Part shown: positions 17,494 through 26,808 of the stretch, one piece after another
Numbering within the stretch: position 1 is the first letter of the stretch
Layout: each line of letters begins with the position of its first letter
Source of the DNA: JAVBLD01 sp031553705
Lineage (GTDB): Bacteria > Bacteroidota > Bacteroidia > Bacteroidales > Marinifilaceae
Direction: 5' to 3'
Assembly: GCA_031553705.1 (NCBI GenBank)
Contig: JAVBLD010000001.1
Span: 62,001-126,000, forward strand
Length of the DNA stretch: 64,000 bases
Made by a program: the position numbers and the translations under genes
Notes under the pieces: generated by a model
Database searches by the model: none
The model's input: the letters and a program-made list of their open reading frames with translations, nothing else
What the model was told of the DNA's origin: nothing

Positions 17494-18261
17494 CTACCAG
17501 TTTTTCTTACTATAAGGCAATTTACAATAAAAGTAAGTTGCGATCTCTTTCAAGGAAAATGGAAATATGTGATTCTTTATTCTTATTTGATATCGTTCTC
17601 TTAATATTTTCAGAGTAAAAACAGAGCTAACTCCTCCAGTTGCAAACGAGGCAATAAACGTGTCAAGATACTTAAATTTAATATTTCTTTTATAGAAACG
17701 CAATAAAAGATCATAATCAGCTGCTATACGAAATTTCTCATCGAAAATACCATATTGTATATAGATATTTTTTCTAATAAAAACAGTCGGATGGCAAATA
17801 TTCATAATTTTAAGGTTTATACTACCATTAAAAATCTCATCCCGAAAATATTTACCTTCCCGAATGATTTTCATATTTCCAAAAAATAAATCAATATCCG
17901 GTTGTCGATATGCTTCCCTTATAATTTTCTCCAGAATAAACGGTTCATAGTAATCTCCACTATTGATAATTCCTACCCATTCTCCCGTAGTCATCATAAT
18001 TCCCTTATTCATAGCATCATATATTCCTTTATCAGGTTCACTAATCCAACGAAATATTACATTCGGATACTCCCCCTCCCGGACTTTCTCATCATACCTT
18101 TTTATACTATCCACGGTTCCATCTGTTGAAGCACCATCTATAATAATATACTCTATATTATCATAGTTTTGATTGAGGACGCTAAGCATTGTCTGCTCTA
18201 TAGTGCTGATAGCATTATAAGTGACAGTAATAATACTAATCTTAGATAGACTATCGTTCAT
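17494..18261 (-). CDS. Glycosyltransferase family 2 (WcaA/colanic-acid type)
   Basis: A 255-residue GT2 enzyme. KISIITVTYNAISTIEQTMLSVLNQNYDNIEYIIIDGASTDGT at residues 6-48 is the nucleotide-binding half, and WVGIINSGDYYEPF near 95 replaces the classical DXD with NSGD, the variant common in this subfamily. RIAADYDLLLRFYKR near 185 supplies the late acidic motif. It sits 3 nt upstream of the Wzy-like gene and 24 nt downstream of an uncharacterised gene. Confidence 0.88.
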   Translation of the reverse strand: MNDSLSKISIITVTYNAISTIEQTMLSVLNQNYDNIEYIIIDGASTDGTVDSIKRYDEKVREGEYPNVIFRWISEPDKGIYDAMNKGIMMTTGEWVGIINSGDYYEPFILEKIIREAYRQPDIDLFFGNMKIIREGKYFRDEIFNGSINLKIMNICHPTVFIRKNIYIQYGIFDEKFRIAADYDLLLRFYKRNIKFKYLDTFIASFATGGVSSVFTLKILRERYQIRIKNHIFPFSLKEIATYFYCKLPYSKKNW

Positions 18262-18285
18262 ATTTTATATTATCAATAATTCCAT

Positions 18286-19086
18286 TTATACCTGTTTCAC
18301 GAATCGAATGATATTGAATAAAAATCTTTGAAAAGATGTTCTATGGTTAGCAAAGAAACCCAACTTATTATATATCGAATTTTTTAATAAAATTATTTTA
18401 GATTTTGTATATACTCCTCCTGTTGAAGCAGAATAACCAACCATAATTGGATATACCCTAAAAGAATTTATAGGAAGATGTTTTATCTTATCAAAGAAAA
18501 CATGTTCTAAATATCTGTTCTGCCTGTCATTTACTTCTAAATAAGCATCAATTAACTGCTGCTTAAAAAAAAGAGTATCAACCTTATAAAAGATCGTTTC
18601 TACAACATCATTATTTTCATCCATCTGGGTGAAATCCGGAGGAAAGATAAAAGCATTTGCACAATATGTAGACTTTACGACTCTATCCATATTTGTAATA
18701 ATTACCCTCCCCGTTAATTTATAAAAGAATTGACTTTTTTGTAATTGTTTACTATTAGCCAAAGCATATTTTATAATTTCACCCTCTCCATATCCTTTCC
18801 CTTTATTCTGTATATTTTCATAATCTCCCGAAAAGGTTAATACTTCCAATACTTTCTTTTGTCTTCTCGCCTTTTCCTGTAAAAACGAATAATCATATTT
18901 ATAATTAGTATTTTCACAAAATACGATATGCCCCACTTTATGATAATGATCTATCGCATACTCGATGCTATATAAATATTGCTGTAACCGTTCTTGTAAA
19001 TCAATTATCCGGGTCGCCGGGATTTGATAGGACGATATATCAATAGCTCCTGTTATTAATAAAATATTTTTTCTATTATCCGTCAT
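18286..19086 (-). CDS. Uncharacterised protein of the polysaccharide operon, possible glycosyltransferase
   Basis: A 266-residue soluble-looking protein that I do not firmly recognise. It starts NILLITGAIDISSYQIPATRIIDLQERLQQYLYSIEYAI, has an ordered alpha/beta pattern, a KLTGRVIITNMDR segment near residue 143 and a basic C-terminus. Similar small proteins in capsule loci are often listed as putative glycosyltransferases acting on the chain tip. Its ATG overlaps the stop of the next upstream gene in an ATGA arrangement, so the pair is translationally coupled. Function is inferred from position only. Confidence 0.45.
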   Translation of the reverse strand: MTDNRKNILLITGAIDISSYQIPATRIIDLQERLQQYLYSIEYAIDHYHKVGHIVFCENTNYKYDYSFLQEKARRQKKVLEVLTFSGDYENIQNKGKGYGEGEIIKYALANSKQLQKSQFFYKLTGRVIITNMDRVVKSTYCANAFIFPPDFTQMDENNDVVETIFYKVDTLFFKQQLIDAYLEVNDRQNRYLEHVFFDKIKHLPINSFRVYPIMVGYSASTGGVYTKSKIILLKNSIYNKLGFFANHRTSFQRFLFNIIRFVKQV

Positions 19087-19874
19087 CTTAATATTCTTTT
19101 CATTGCTTGTATAATACGCAATTTCAAAGATTTATTCTGTTGATTAGACTCCTCATACAAATGTATTAGCTTTAAAATATATGGCTGAGTTTCTTTTAAA
19201 ACTAACCAAACAGCATAATACCGCTCTAAAAATCCACCTTGTATTCTGTAATTATGATTCACATCAAATTTATTCAGTTTTCCACTTTCTATAACTCCTG
19301 AAATAAATTGCATCATTTCCACAAACAAACCTTTGCTCAACACAAATGAAGAGCAAAGATTGATTTGTTTGTCATATAATATATCCTTTGTAAAACAATT
19401 ATGATAATACTTATTATAATCGTCAATTATTGCATCATAACAATTAACTCCTTTGCCTGTTAATTGATTCGGAAACCTTATATCCATTAAAATATTTTGT
19501 GTATAATCATCTTGAAATAAATGAGGTTCAAAATTTATGTGATTGTGTTCTGCTAAGATAGGATCTATCAAATTTTTCCTCAGCGGAGTTGATACAATAT
19601 CATATTGCAAAAAACCTATATAATCAAGATCTTCATACAAATAGGGATTTTTATATACATTATAGATTACCTCTGATTCCGTATACCATTTTCCCAATGA
19701 ATGAAATTTTTTTAATTCATATTGATTAATGATATTAAAATCTTTATATTCGGCTATATGTGGATTATTGGGATTTACATTGACAAATACATAATCATTT
19801 ATCAACGATTTATCATAATATTCAAGAACCAATTGATTGTGAAAAACCACAAAAAGCTTATACTTCAATGACAT
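19083..19874 (-). CDS. Uncharacterised protein, possible glycosyltransferase of capsule type
   Basis: A 263-residue protein of no firmly recognised family. The middle contains EDLDYIGFLQYDIVSTPLRKNLIDPIL, reminiscent of DUF4422-like capsular glycosyltransferases with a YxQYD-type acidic motif, and RIQGGFLERYYAVWLVLKETQPY near residue 213. The sequence is Asn- and Tyr-rich with AT-rich codons. It overlaps the downstream gene by 4 nt. The ATG directly follows an (AAT)n tract in which the upstream gene also stops. Confidence 0.45.
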   Translation of the reverse strand: MSLKYKLFVVFHNQLVLEYYDKSLINDYVFVNVNPNNPHIAEYKDFNIINQYELKKFHSLGKWYTESEVIYNVYKNPYLYEDLDYIGFLQYDIVSTPLRKNLIDPILAEHNHINFEPHLFQDDYTQNILMDIRFPNQLTGKGVNCYDAIIDDYNKYYHNCFTKDILYDKQINLCSSFVLSKGLFVEMMQFISGVIESGKLNKFDVNHNYRIQGGFLERYYAVWLVLKETQPYILKLIHLYEESNQQNKSLKLRIIQAMKRILR

Positions 19875-19892
19875 ATTATTATTATTATTATT
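19875..19892. repeat. (ATT)6 microsatellite joining two genes
   Basis: Six ATT units on the plus strand read as TAA codons on the coding strand. They give the upstream fusion gene a string of in-frame TAA stops and leave AT-only sequence directly before the next ATG (19874). A similar but shorter tract precedes rfbF at 28640-28657. Confidence 0.7.
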
Positions 19893-21495
19893 TATTTGTT
19901 TCTAAAGTTCTGATTACAACACATGGATTTCCTCCGGCAATAACATTGGAAGGGATGCTCTTAGTAACTACACTTCCTGCTGAAATTATAGTATTTTTTC
20001 CAATAGTAACTCCTTTTAAAATAATACAGGAAGCGCCGATAAAAACATTTTGTTCTATCATTATTGGTGCTGTTCTTATATCATCATCATTACCACTGAC
20101 CCGGATAGTCGGATTTAACGAATGAAAATTAGTATCCCAGATTTTAGTACTTCCTCCTATAAGCACATTATCCCCGATAGTTATTTTATTCCAGCAAACA
20201 ATAGTAGAATTAGAAATTCCTACATTTTCTCCTATTGTCAATTCGGCATTAGAAGAATCGGCTATTAAACTGACGGCTGTATCTCCCCCTATCGGATTAG
20301 CTTTTAAACCGGAATTTACGGAAAAATAGTCCCCGATCTTTATTTTTCCTTTATTTTTAATATTTATTCTCCCTCTGACACTTGCATTCTTTGGAGTAGA
20401 AATCCCATTTTTCTTTAAAAGTAAATAAAATGCGAATGAATAATATAAAGGTATTGGATGAAAAAACAATTGCTTAAACAGTCTATATAAAGACAATAAT
20501 ATGTATTTAACAAAGTTTACCATATAACTGGACAACGCTCGGCAAAAAAGAAAAAAATTATTTGACAGAAACTTAAAATATTGACGGAACGGTATCAGTT
20601 CTCTTTGCCTTGCATGAGGATATACTAAAAATTTAAATATATATGGAAGAGTCATCATTATATAAGAACGATAACATTTTTGAAGAACATTTTTTTTCAA
20701 GCCCTTCTCCTTATATAAGTCAAGTAATGATTTTATATGAACTATTAAAATATAACCTAATTGATCCCACCACTCTCGTACCCCATCCAAAGCAAGTATC
20801 AACGGAGTCCTGATATAAATGGACTTTTTTCCAAAAAAAGTATTTGCTAAAACAACACTATGAGGGTATGATGTTTCCAAAGATGATAAAAATTCTCCTT
20901 CTGGCTCCAAACGATACTGCAACCAGACTTCTTTTCTAAAAACAGAGGCCATTAACTCTCCCAAAAAAATAATAGAATAATCCGGACCGATTAACGTTTC
21001 CCACGGTTGAATCTCCTCAAATTCAATTTTGGATTTTAACTGATTCGACAAAGCTCTATAAGACGACAAATACTGTAACTCTCCCTTTTGATATTCAGCA
21101 AAATCTAATCCTCTCACTTTTGCATATATATAATCAACATCAGGATGATTTATAATAAGATCCAACACTTTTTCAATAGCACCGTTTAATAAAAAATCAT
21201 CGTCTCCGACTATCCAGCAAAAATCTCCCTTAGCGTAGTTTACAATCCCCAATATATTTCTTATTGCACCAACATTCTCTTTTTGTCTATAATATTTAAA
21301 ATTATCTTTCTCGAGATATGGTTTCACTGCTTCATCTGTTCCATCAGGAGAACAATTATCGGAAACTATAACCTCAATCTTTTTATCGTTATCTTTTAAT
21401 TGAGAAAATATTGCCGACAAATTAGAACATAAATATCGACGCCGGTTATAAGTAGGGATTAATATACTTAATATTATTTTTTCTTCTAATGCCAT
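19888..21495 (-). CDS. GT2 glycosyltransferase fused to a hexapeptide acyltransferase
   Basis: A 535-residue two-domain protein. Residues 1-240 are a GT2 domain: LSILIPTYNRRRYLCSNLSAIF, VIVSDNCSPDGTDE, and FCWIVGDDDFLLNG with the DDD metal motif. Residues 240-350 form a helical linker with a hydrophobic patch (KFVKYILLSLYRLFKQLFF). Residues 355-535 are a left-handed beta helix (RINIKNKGKIKIGDYF..., IGENVGISNSTIV, IGDNVLIGGSTKIWDTNFHS, IEQNVFIGASCIIL) ending SVVTKSIPSNVIAGGNPCVVIR, an O-acetyltransferase. It could add and then acetylate one sugar. The start overlaps the flippase gene by 10 nt. Confidence 0.88.
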   Translation of the reverse strand: MALEEKIILSILIPTYNRRRYLCSNLSAIFSQLKDNDKKIEVIVSDNCSPDGTDEAVKPYLEKDNFKYYRQKENVGAIRNILGIVNYAKGDFCWIVGDDDFLLNGAIEKVLDLIINHPDVDYIYAKVRGLDFAEYQKGELQYLSSYRALSNQLKSKIEFEEIQPWETLIGPDYSIIFLGELMASVFRKEVWLQYRLEPEGEFLSSLETSYPHSVVLANTFFGKKSIYIRTPLILALDGVREWWDQLGYILIVHIKSLLDLYKEKGLKKNVLQKCYRSYIMMTLPYIFKFLVYPHARQRELIPFRQYFKFLSNNFFLFCRALSSYMVNFVKYILLSLYRLFKQLFFHPIPLYYSFAFYLLLKKNGISTPKNASVRGRINIKNKGKIKIGDYFSVNSGLKANPIGGDTAVSLIADSSNAELTIGENVGISNSTIVCWNKITIGDNVLIGGSTKIWDTNFHSLNPTIRVSGNDDDIRTAPIMIEQNVFIGASCIILKGVTIGKNTIISAGSVVTKSIPSNVIAGGNPCVVIRTLETNK

Positions 21496-22823
21496 GCTCT
21501 TTTCTTATTTAGAAAAATCTCATAAGACCAAGGTAAACTCAAACAAGTAATTAATGCCGTATATCCGATTACAACTCCATTTACACCATAAATTTTCCCC
21601 AAAACCAAGGTCGAAACACAAGTTAATATTCCCAACACAATTGACTGTACCATAAATGGTTCCTGTTTATGACACCTTAAATATGTTGCCCATGCAAAAA
21701 CCATCTGATTTACAAAAGAAGCTACACACATCAAAATTAAAGGTAACCAATCCAACAAACGTAAGCGCTCCGGCCTTTGAAAATATTCTAATAAAAATAC
21801 TCCGACAATAAAAATCAATAAGCAATTTAAGCATATAAATAAAAGTTGAATCAGAGATTTATTAAAAATACGATCTAACATAACATAATCCTTTTTTGCT
21901 ATCAAACCGGATAATAACGGAACTTTAGTTGTAATCCAACTCATTGCCAAGGATGATATACCATTCAGGATCGTCAAAGTCATTCCCATTTGTCCGGCAA
22001 CCACCGCACCGGAATAAGCAAAAAGAACCGGATTAAATAACTGGAAAATGAAATAACCACTTACCCAACTCAATGCTATTTTCCATTGGTAAGGAAATAT
22101 TTCGCTACGATAACACAATCTTTCAACTATATTTACTTTAAAAAGGGTTGTAAGAGTTTTCCGATGACAGCTAAAAAGTATATATAATCCAAACATCATT
22201 GCTCCTGTAACAGACGCGATCCCTCCGACATATAACTTTGCACCCAGATACAACCCGGACCAAGTAATCCCCATCATTATGAATTGTGCCCAGAACCTAT
22301 ATTGAGCAATTTGCTTTACTTTACCTAATCCCTCCAAAAACGCCATTATAGGAGCTATTATAAAATTAAAAGTCGTACCCACACAAAGTATTATCCATGG
22401 AATCATCCATGCTACAGGTTCTTCAGAAGTGTAAAATATATTAAAATATATTATTCCAACCGCAATTAGAACCATTAAAAGTACGATAGCAAGTATTGAA
22501 TACCACTTTATACAAAATCGCAATAACGAAGCAAGACGCGAAATATATTTATTATCACCCGAAACCCGTTGCTCATCCCAATTAAGATGGGCATTCTCAT
22601 GTGCTACATATTGTGTGATAATCCCACCTAAACCCAATTCAAAAAAAATCTGAATAGCAAGTAGACTGGCAAATGTGTAATAAAAACCCTGTTCTATACC
22701 CGTTAAAAACCGAGCAACAAACATGACAGAAACAACCCCTCCCATCCCTTGTATGACACGAGCGAATGAAGTATAAAAAATAGCTTTATCTATTCCCAGC
22801 TTTTGTAATAATTTCCTAATCAT
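21486..22823 (-). CDS. Polysaccharide flippase, MOP superfamily (second of three)
   Basis: A 445-residue protein with about 12 membrane helices, starting IRKLLQKLGIDKAIFYTSFARVIQGMGGVVSVMFVARFLTGIEQGFYYTF, a lipopolysaccharide-flippase-like N-terminus. It would export the lipid-linked repeat unit assembled by the neighbouring transferases. Its ATG overlaps the ThDP enzyme stop by 4 nt and its stop overlaps the fusion gene by 10 nt, so it is embedded in the CDP-sugar segment and probably serves that glycan. It shows no close similarity by eye to the flippases at 4127 and 30054. Confidence 0.85.
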   Translation of the reverse strand: MIRKLLQKLGIDKAIFYTSFARVIQGMGGVVSVMFVARFLTGIEQGFYYTFASLLAIQIFFELGLGGIITQYVAHENAHLNWDEQRVSGDNKYISRLASLLRFCIKWYSILAIVLLMVLIAVGIIYFNIFYTSEEPVAWMIPWIILCVGTTFNFIIAPIMAFLEGLGKVKQIAQYRFWAQFIMMGITWSGLYLGAKLYVGGIASVTGAMMFGLYILFSCHRKTLTTLFKVNIVERLCYRSEIFPYQWKIALSWVSGYFIFQLFNPVLFAYSGAVVAGQMGMTLTILNGISSLAMSWITTKVPLLSGLIAKKDYVMLDRIFNKSLIQLLFICLNCLLIFIVGVFLLEYFQRPERLRLLDWLPLILMCVASFVNQMVFAWATYLRCHKQEPFMVQSIVLGILTCVSTLVLGKIYGVNGVVIGYTALITCLSLPWSYEIFLNKKRAWH

Positions 22824-24565
22824 TCCGATACGATCATGTTCGCTCTTAATTCATTATCATCTAAATAAGGGCTTGGGTTTTCTATATTTTTATCAAATTC
22901 CAACTTTGGGGATACTTTAGTCTCTCCCTCCGTTAAAAATTCAATAATGCAATTCCGTTTAGAGAATATGGCCTGCATAAAATCCACATCACCCAGACAC
23001 TTAACATTCACACGATAATACGGTAGATTATACGCCTCCGATATTTTTTCTAGCTTTGGTACTAAATAACCACCTCCAGAAGTTGTTGCAACCATGTTTT
23101 TATTAAAATATAACTCTTGGAATTGTGTAATCATTCCCAACGATTCATTATTAATAACTACCACTTTAACCGGCAAGTTATATTGAGAAATAAGCATTAG
23201 CGACTGTACAGAAATATGGAACCCTCCATCTCCACACAAAGCCCATACACTACGTTCCTTATTACCAAATGCGGCGCCAACTGCAGCCGGAATCGAATAA
23301 CCCATTGGAGCCAATCCCCCGCTTGTAAAATAACGTTGTCCTTTTGTTAGTTCCAACATCTGGGCTGTCCACATTTGATTTTGACCAATATCAGAACAAA
23401 AAATATCATTGGACTTACTGTACTTATTAATAGTTTCAATAAGTTTATATGGTTTTTTATTTTCTACGAACCGCTCTACCTCTCTTTTTTGATTATATTT
23501 ATCTTTTATAGATGCAATGTAAACATTCCACTCCGAATAATTTTGAAACATCAATTCTTCAGAACTCATAAATTCAATAAAAACGGAAACATCTTGTTCT
23601 ATCTGCAATCTGTTTTCAAGCCTATGCCCCTGCAATTCTCCGGGATCTATATCCACATGGATTATTTTTCCATGCTTAAGAAAATTCTGATACTTTGCTC
23701 CCGTTTGACGGGTATCCAATCTTGTACCGAGCGCAATTAATAAGTCACTATTAGCAATAGCAATATTGGCACATCGATTTCCATAACTCCCTATCATTCC
23801 GATAAAATTAGAATCATCTTCCGGATAGGCACTTTTCCCCATCAATGAACAAACTACCGGAATATTTAATTTCTGATTCAGTTCAAAAAGTTTGTCTATA
23901 CAATCTGATGCAATCATTCCACCTCCTACTACTATCATTGGACGTTTTGCAGACTGTACTAATACCGATATTTCCTCTTTTTGTTTTAATGTCAAAGCCG
24001 TAATCCGCTTCTGATCAGGGAAAAAATGTTTTTGTTGACTAGGATCTATTTCCGCCCGTTGTACATCCATCATAATATCAAGCAATACAGGCCCCATACG
24101 TCCATTTAATGCAATGTAATATGCTTTTTCAAGTTCATAACATATATTATCAGGATTATCAATCATGATTGCATATTTAGTAATCGGCCTCACGACCTCT
24201 ACTACATCTGTTTCCTGAAAACCCAACTGACGTACCGGTTTTTGATATTTATATTCATACGAATTAACCTGTCCCGTAATATATATTACCGGTATAGAAT
24301 CGAAATAAGCATTGGCAATACCTGTAATCATATTGGTAGCACCAGGACCACTAGTAGAGATTGCCACACCTATATTTCTTGTCTCACGGGCATACCCCTC
24401 AGCTGCAATCGCAGCGCTCTGCTCATGATAAGTTTGTATAAAAAAAAGTTCAGGGTGTCTGTCTATAGAATCAACCAGGTGAGTGATCATTCCACCTATA
24501 TAGCCAAATATTATATTCACATTTTTACTTGCAAAAAAATCCGCAATATAATCAGATACTTTCAT
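22820..24565 (-). CDS. Thiamine-diphosphate enzyme, acetolactate-synthase-like, possible YerE-type sugar-branching enzyme
   Basis: A 581-residue ThDP enzyme. The N-terminal PYR domain holds the catalytic glutamate in IQTYHEQSAAIAAEGYAR (near residue 50) and ISTSGPGATNMITGIANAY. The C-terminal PP domain has CGDGGFHISVQSL to VVINNES, the GDG-x(about 25)-NN ThDP motif (near 440-470). Overall it resembles acetolactate synthase large subunits, but it stands in a CDP-sugar operon right after rfbF, rfbG and rfbH, with no valine or isoleucine genes. In yersiniose synthesis the homologue YerE adds a two-carbon unit to CDP-4-keto-3,6-dideoxyglucose; that role is inferred here from context. Confidence 0.8.
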   Translation of the reverse strand: MKVSDYIADFFASKNVNIIFGYIGGMITHLVDSIDRHPELFFIQTYHEQSAAIAAEGYARETRNIGVAISTSGPGATNMITGIANAYFDSIPVIYITGQVNSYEYKYQKPVRQLGFQETDVVEVVRPITKYAIMIDNPDNICYELEKAYYIALNGRMGPVLLDIMMDVQRAEIDPSQQKHFFPDQKRITALTLKQKEEISVLVQSAKRPMIVVGGGMIASDCIDKLFELNQKLNIPVVCSLMGKSAYPEDDSNFIGMIGSYGNRCANIAIANSDLLIALGTRLDTRQTGAKYQNFLKHGKIIHVDIDPGELQGHRLENRLQIEQDVSVFIEFMSSEELMFQNYSEWNVYIASIKDKYNQKREVERFVENKKPYKLIETINKYSKSNDIFCSDIGQNQMWTAQMLELTKGQRYFTSGGLAPMGYSIPAAVGAAFGNKERSVWALCGDGGFHISVQSLMLISQYNLPVKVVVINNESLGMITQFQELYFNKNMVATTSGGGYLVPKLEKISEAYNLPYYRVNVKCLGDVDFMQAIFSKRNCIIEFLTEGETKVSPKLEFDKNIENPSPYLDDNELRANMIVSE

Positions 24566-24572
24566 AGTGTAT

Positions 24573-25490
24573 TTATTGCATATAACTTGATACAGTCTGT
24601 GATAATTTTAATTCAAAATCACTATTATCCAAAATTATAATGTTCTCTCTGAGTTTCTTTGTACTTCCATGATTCAACATACATTGATTCGTACGGTAAG
24701 GAAGAGCTCCAAACAACAAATTAAAATCCGGATTCACCTGATATTTAATCATTTCAATCATAGAACGAAGTCGTATAGGTTCCTCTGCACATAAATTATA
24801 AACACCGACAAGAGGAGTTTTTTCAATTATAGCAGAAAAAATTTTTGACAGATCTTTTACATAAACATAAGAGTATTGTTGTTCACATTGAGTTAACTCC
24901 ATCGAACTCCCTGTCAACATATTTTTAATTACTGAAGGAATCAGCCAATTCTGCGACTCCTTTTCACCAAATACAGAAAATATCCGCAACCAATACCAAT
25001 CAATGTTATTTAACTGACAAAAAGTTTTCAATATTTGTAAACAAGCCAGTTTTATTGCACCATAAGCAGTTTGCGGATTTACCGGAAATTCTTCATCAAC
25101 TACAGCAGTAAAATTGCCATATTCTGCCTGACTTCCAAGTCCTATAATTTTTTTTACTCGGGCATATAAAGCTATTTCAAGTAGATCTTGTTGAAAAAGG
25201 ATGTTATTCAACTGCCGTTCCCATTGTTCTCTCCCTCCGGCATCAACACCATCCCATGCTGCATTAATAATAATATCAGGTTTAAACTCTTTTGCTACAG
25301 CTTTCCAATCAGATTCATCTATATTAATCCAGCAAGCTTTATCAAAAAAAGTTTTACAACGCCAGAGACTCGAACTTTTACGTTTAGTTAAAAGTAAATC
25401 ATAATTACGAACGACAAGCTCTTCTGCAATATGAGATCCCAAAAAGCCGGTAGCGCCTGTGAGCAATACTTTGTATCTATCTTTCTCCAC
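24573..25490 (-). CDS. NAD(P)-dependent SDR reductase/epimerase of the CDP-sugar block
   Basis: About 305 residues. VLLTGATGFLGSHIAEELV is the Rossmann motif, LGSQAEYG the Ser region and TAYGAIKLACLQIL the Tyr-x3-Lys. There is no ATG: the GTG at 25490 (before EKDRYKVLL) is the best start, and a TTG at 25511 would add seven residues. By position it would reduce the keto sugar made by RfbH, or the acetyl branch if the ThDP enzyme acts first. CDP-abequose synthase and the yersiniose reductase are the analogues. It overlaps rfbH and ends 7 nt before the ThDP gene. Confidence 0.78.
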   Translation of the reverse strand: MEKDRYKVLLTGATGFLGSHIAEELVVRNYDLLLTKRKSSSLWRCKTFFDKACWINIDESDWKAVAKEFKPDIIINAAWDGVDAGGREQWERQLNNILFQQDLLEIALYARVKKIIGLGSQAEYGNFTAVVDEEFPVNPQTAYGAIKLACLQILKTFCQLNNIDWYWLRIFSVFGEKESQNWLIPSVIKNMLTGSSMELTQCEQQYSYVYVKDLSKIFSAIIEKTPLVGVYNLCAEEPIRLRSMIEMIKYQVNPDFNLLFGALPYRTNQCMLNHGSTKKLRENIIILDNSDFELKLSQTVSSYMQ

Positions 25491-26808
25491 AGACCTCTCC
25501 AATTTTTCCAACCATATAATCCAACATCTCTTTCGACATTCCGGGATAAACCCCTACCCAAAAAACATTTGTCATAATCTTATCTGTGTTTTCCAGTCCG
25601 CCAACAACTTTAAAGCCACTACCTGTAGTACGCATCTCATCAAAACAGGGATGCTTTATAAGATTTCCGGCAAAAAGCATACGTGTCTGAACATTATTTC
25701 TTTCCAAATGCTTAACAAGTTCATCACGTGTGAAACCCGCGTCATCTTTCACACAGATTAAGAACCCAAACCAGCTTGGATCTGAATCTCTCGCCGGCTC
25801 CGGTAAAATTAATTTATTACTGTATTCTCCCAGTTTTTCACGTAAATATGTCCAGTTCTTTTTACGGGCTTCAATGATACCCGGTAATTTTTCCAACTGT
25901 GCGCAACCAATAGCCGCCTGCATATCAGTGACCTTAAGGTTATATCCAAAATGGGAATATACATATTTGTGATCATATCCTAAAGGAAGATCCCCAAATT
26001 GTTGGGTAAAGCGACATCCACATGTGTCGTCTTTTCCAGAATCACACCAACAATCACGCCCCCAATCACGAAAAGAGTTTATAATCTTTTTCAATTGAGA
26101 ATTATTGGTATAAACAGCGCCCCCTTCGCCCATAGTCATATGATGAGGAGGATAAAAACTGGATGTACCGATATCACCGATAGTTCCACTATACTTCCAT
26201 TCACCATCTATAAAATATTTTGAACCTAAAGCATCACAGTTGTCCTCAATCAACCATAAATTATGTTTAAGGCAAAACTCTTTGACCCTCTTTAAATCAA
26301 AGGTGTTTCCTAATGTATGAGCCACCATTACCGCCTTGGTTTTTATACTAAGCGCCATTTCGAGTTTGGTAACATCAATATTATATTCTGGAATGGTTAC
26401 ATCTACAAAAACGGGCACAGCACCATATTGAATGATAGGTGTGACCGTTGTCGGAAAACCTGCTGCCACCGTAATAACCTCATCTCCCCGCCTTATAGTC
26501 CTTTCGGCCAATTTGGGTGATGTAAGAGCCATAAAAGCTAATAGATTTGCCGATGAACCAGAATTAGTCAAGCTACAATAGCGTACACCCAGAAACTTAG
26601 CAAATTCCTTCTCAAATTGTGCTGAATAACGTCCAGTAGTAAGCCAGAATTCCAAAGAACTATCTACCAGATTTAATATCTCTTTTTCATCAAAAAAACG
26701 GCCGCCATAATTAATACGGTCTCCGGGCTTAAAGGATTTTTTCTTACTTTCGAATTGCTCCTTAAAATACTCTCTGGTCAACTCAAGGATTTTTTCTTTT
26801 GTAGTCAT
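25477..26808 (-). CDS. rfbH: CDP-6-deoxy-4-keto-glucose 3-dehydratase (E1)
   Basis: A 443-residue PMP- and iron-sulfur-dependent enzyme that removes the C3 hydroxyl on the way to CDP-3,6-dideoxy sugars. It has the aminotransferase fold, but the PLP lysine is replaced by histidine in SSFYPPHHMTMGEGGAV (near residue 217), the hallmark of RfbH/E1. The cysteine cluster in RDCWCDSGKDDTCGC (near 250-270) fits the [2Fe-2S] site. The start overlaps the rfbG stop by 4 nt. E1 normally needs an E3 reductase (RfbI/DdhD); none is encoded in this window. Confidence 0.93.
   Translation of the reverse strand: MTTKEKILELTREYFKEQFESKKKSFKPGDRINYGGRFFDEKEILNLVDSSLEFWLTTGRYSAQFEKEFAKFLGVRYCSLTNSGSSANLLAFMALTSPKLAERTIRRGDEVITVAAGFPTTVTPIIQYGAVPVFVDVTIPEYNIDVTKLEMALSIKTKAVMVAHTLGNTFDLKRVKEFCLKHNLWLIEDNCDALGSKYFIDGEWKYSGTIGDIGTSSFYPPHHMTMGEGGAVYTNNSQLKKIINSFRDWGRDCWCDSGKDDTCGCRFTQQFGDLPLGYDHKYVYSHFGYNLKVTDMQAAIGCAQLEKLPGIIEARKKNWTYLREKLGEYSNKLILPEPARDSDPSWFGFLICVKDDAGFTRDELVKHLERNNVQTRMLFAGNLIKHPCFDEMRTTGSGFKVVGGLENTDKIMTNVFWVGVYPGMSKEMLDYMVGKIGEVCGER

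Noticed and set aside
22820..24565. Housekeeping acetolactate synthase (ilvB)
   Set aside because: No ilvN, ilvC or ilvD gene is near, and the gene is embedded by overlaps in a CDP-sugar operon; kept as an ALS-like sugar enzyme with stated doubt.
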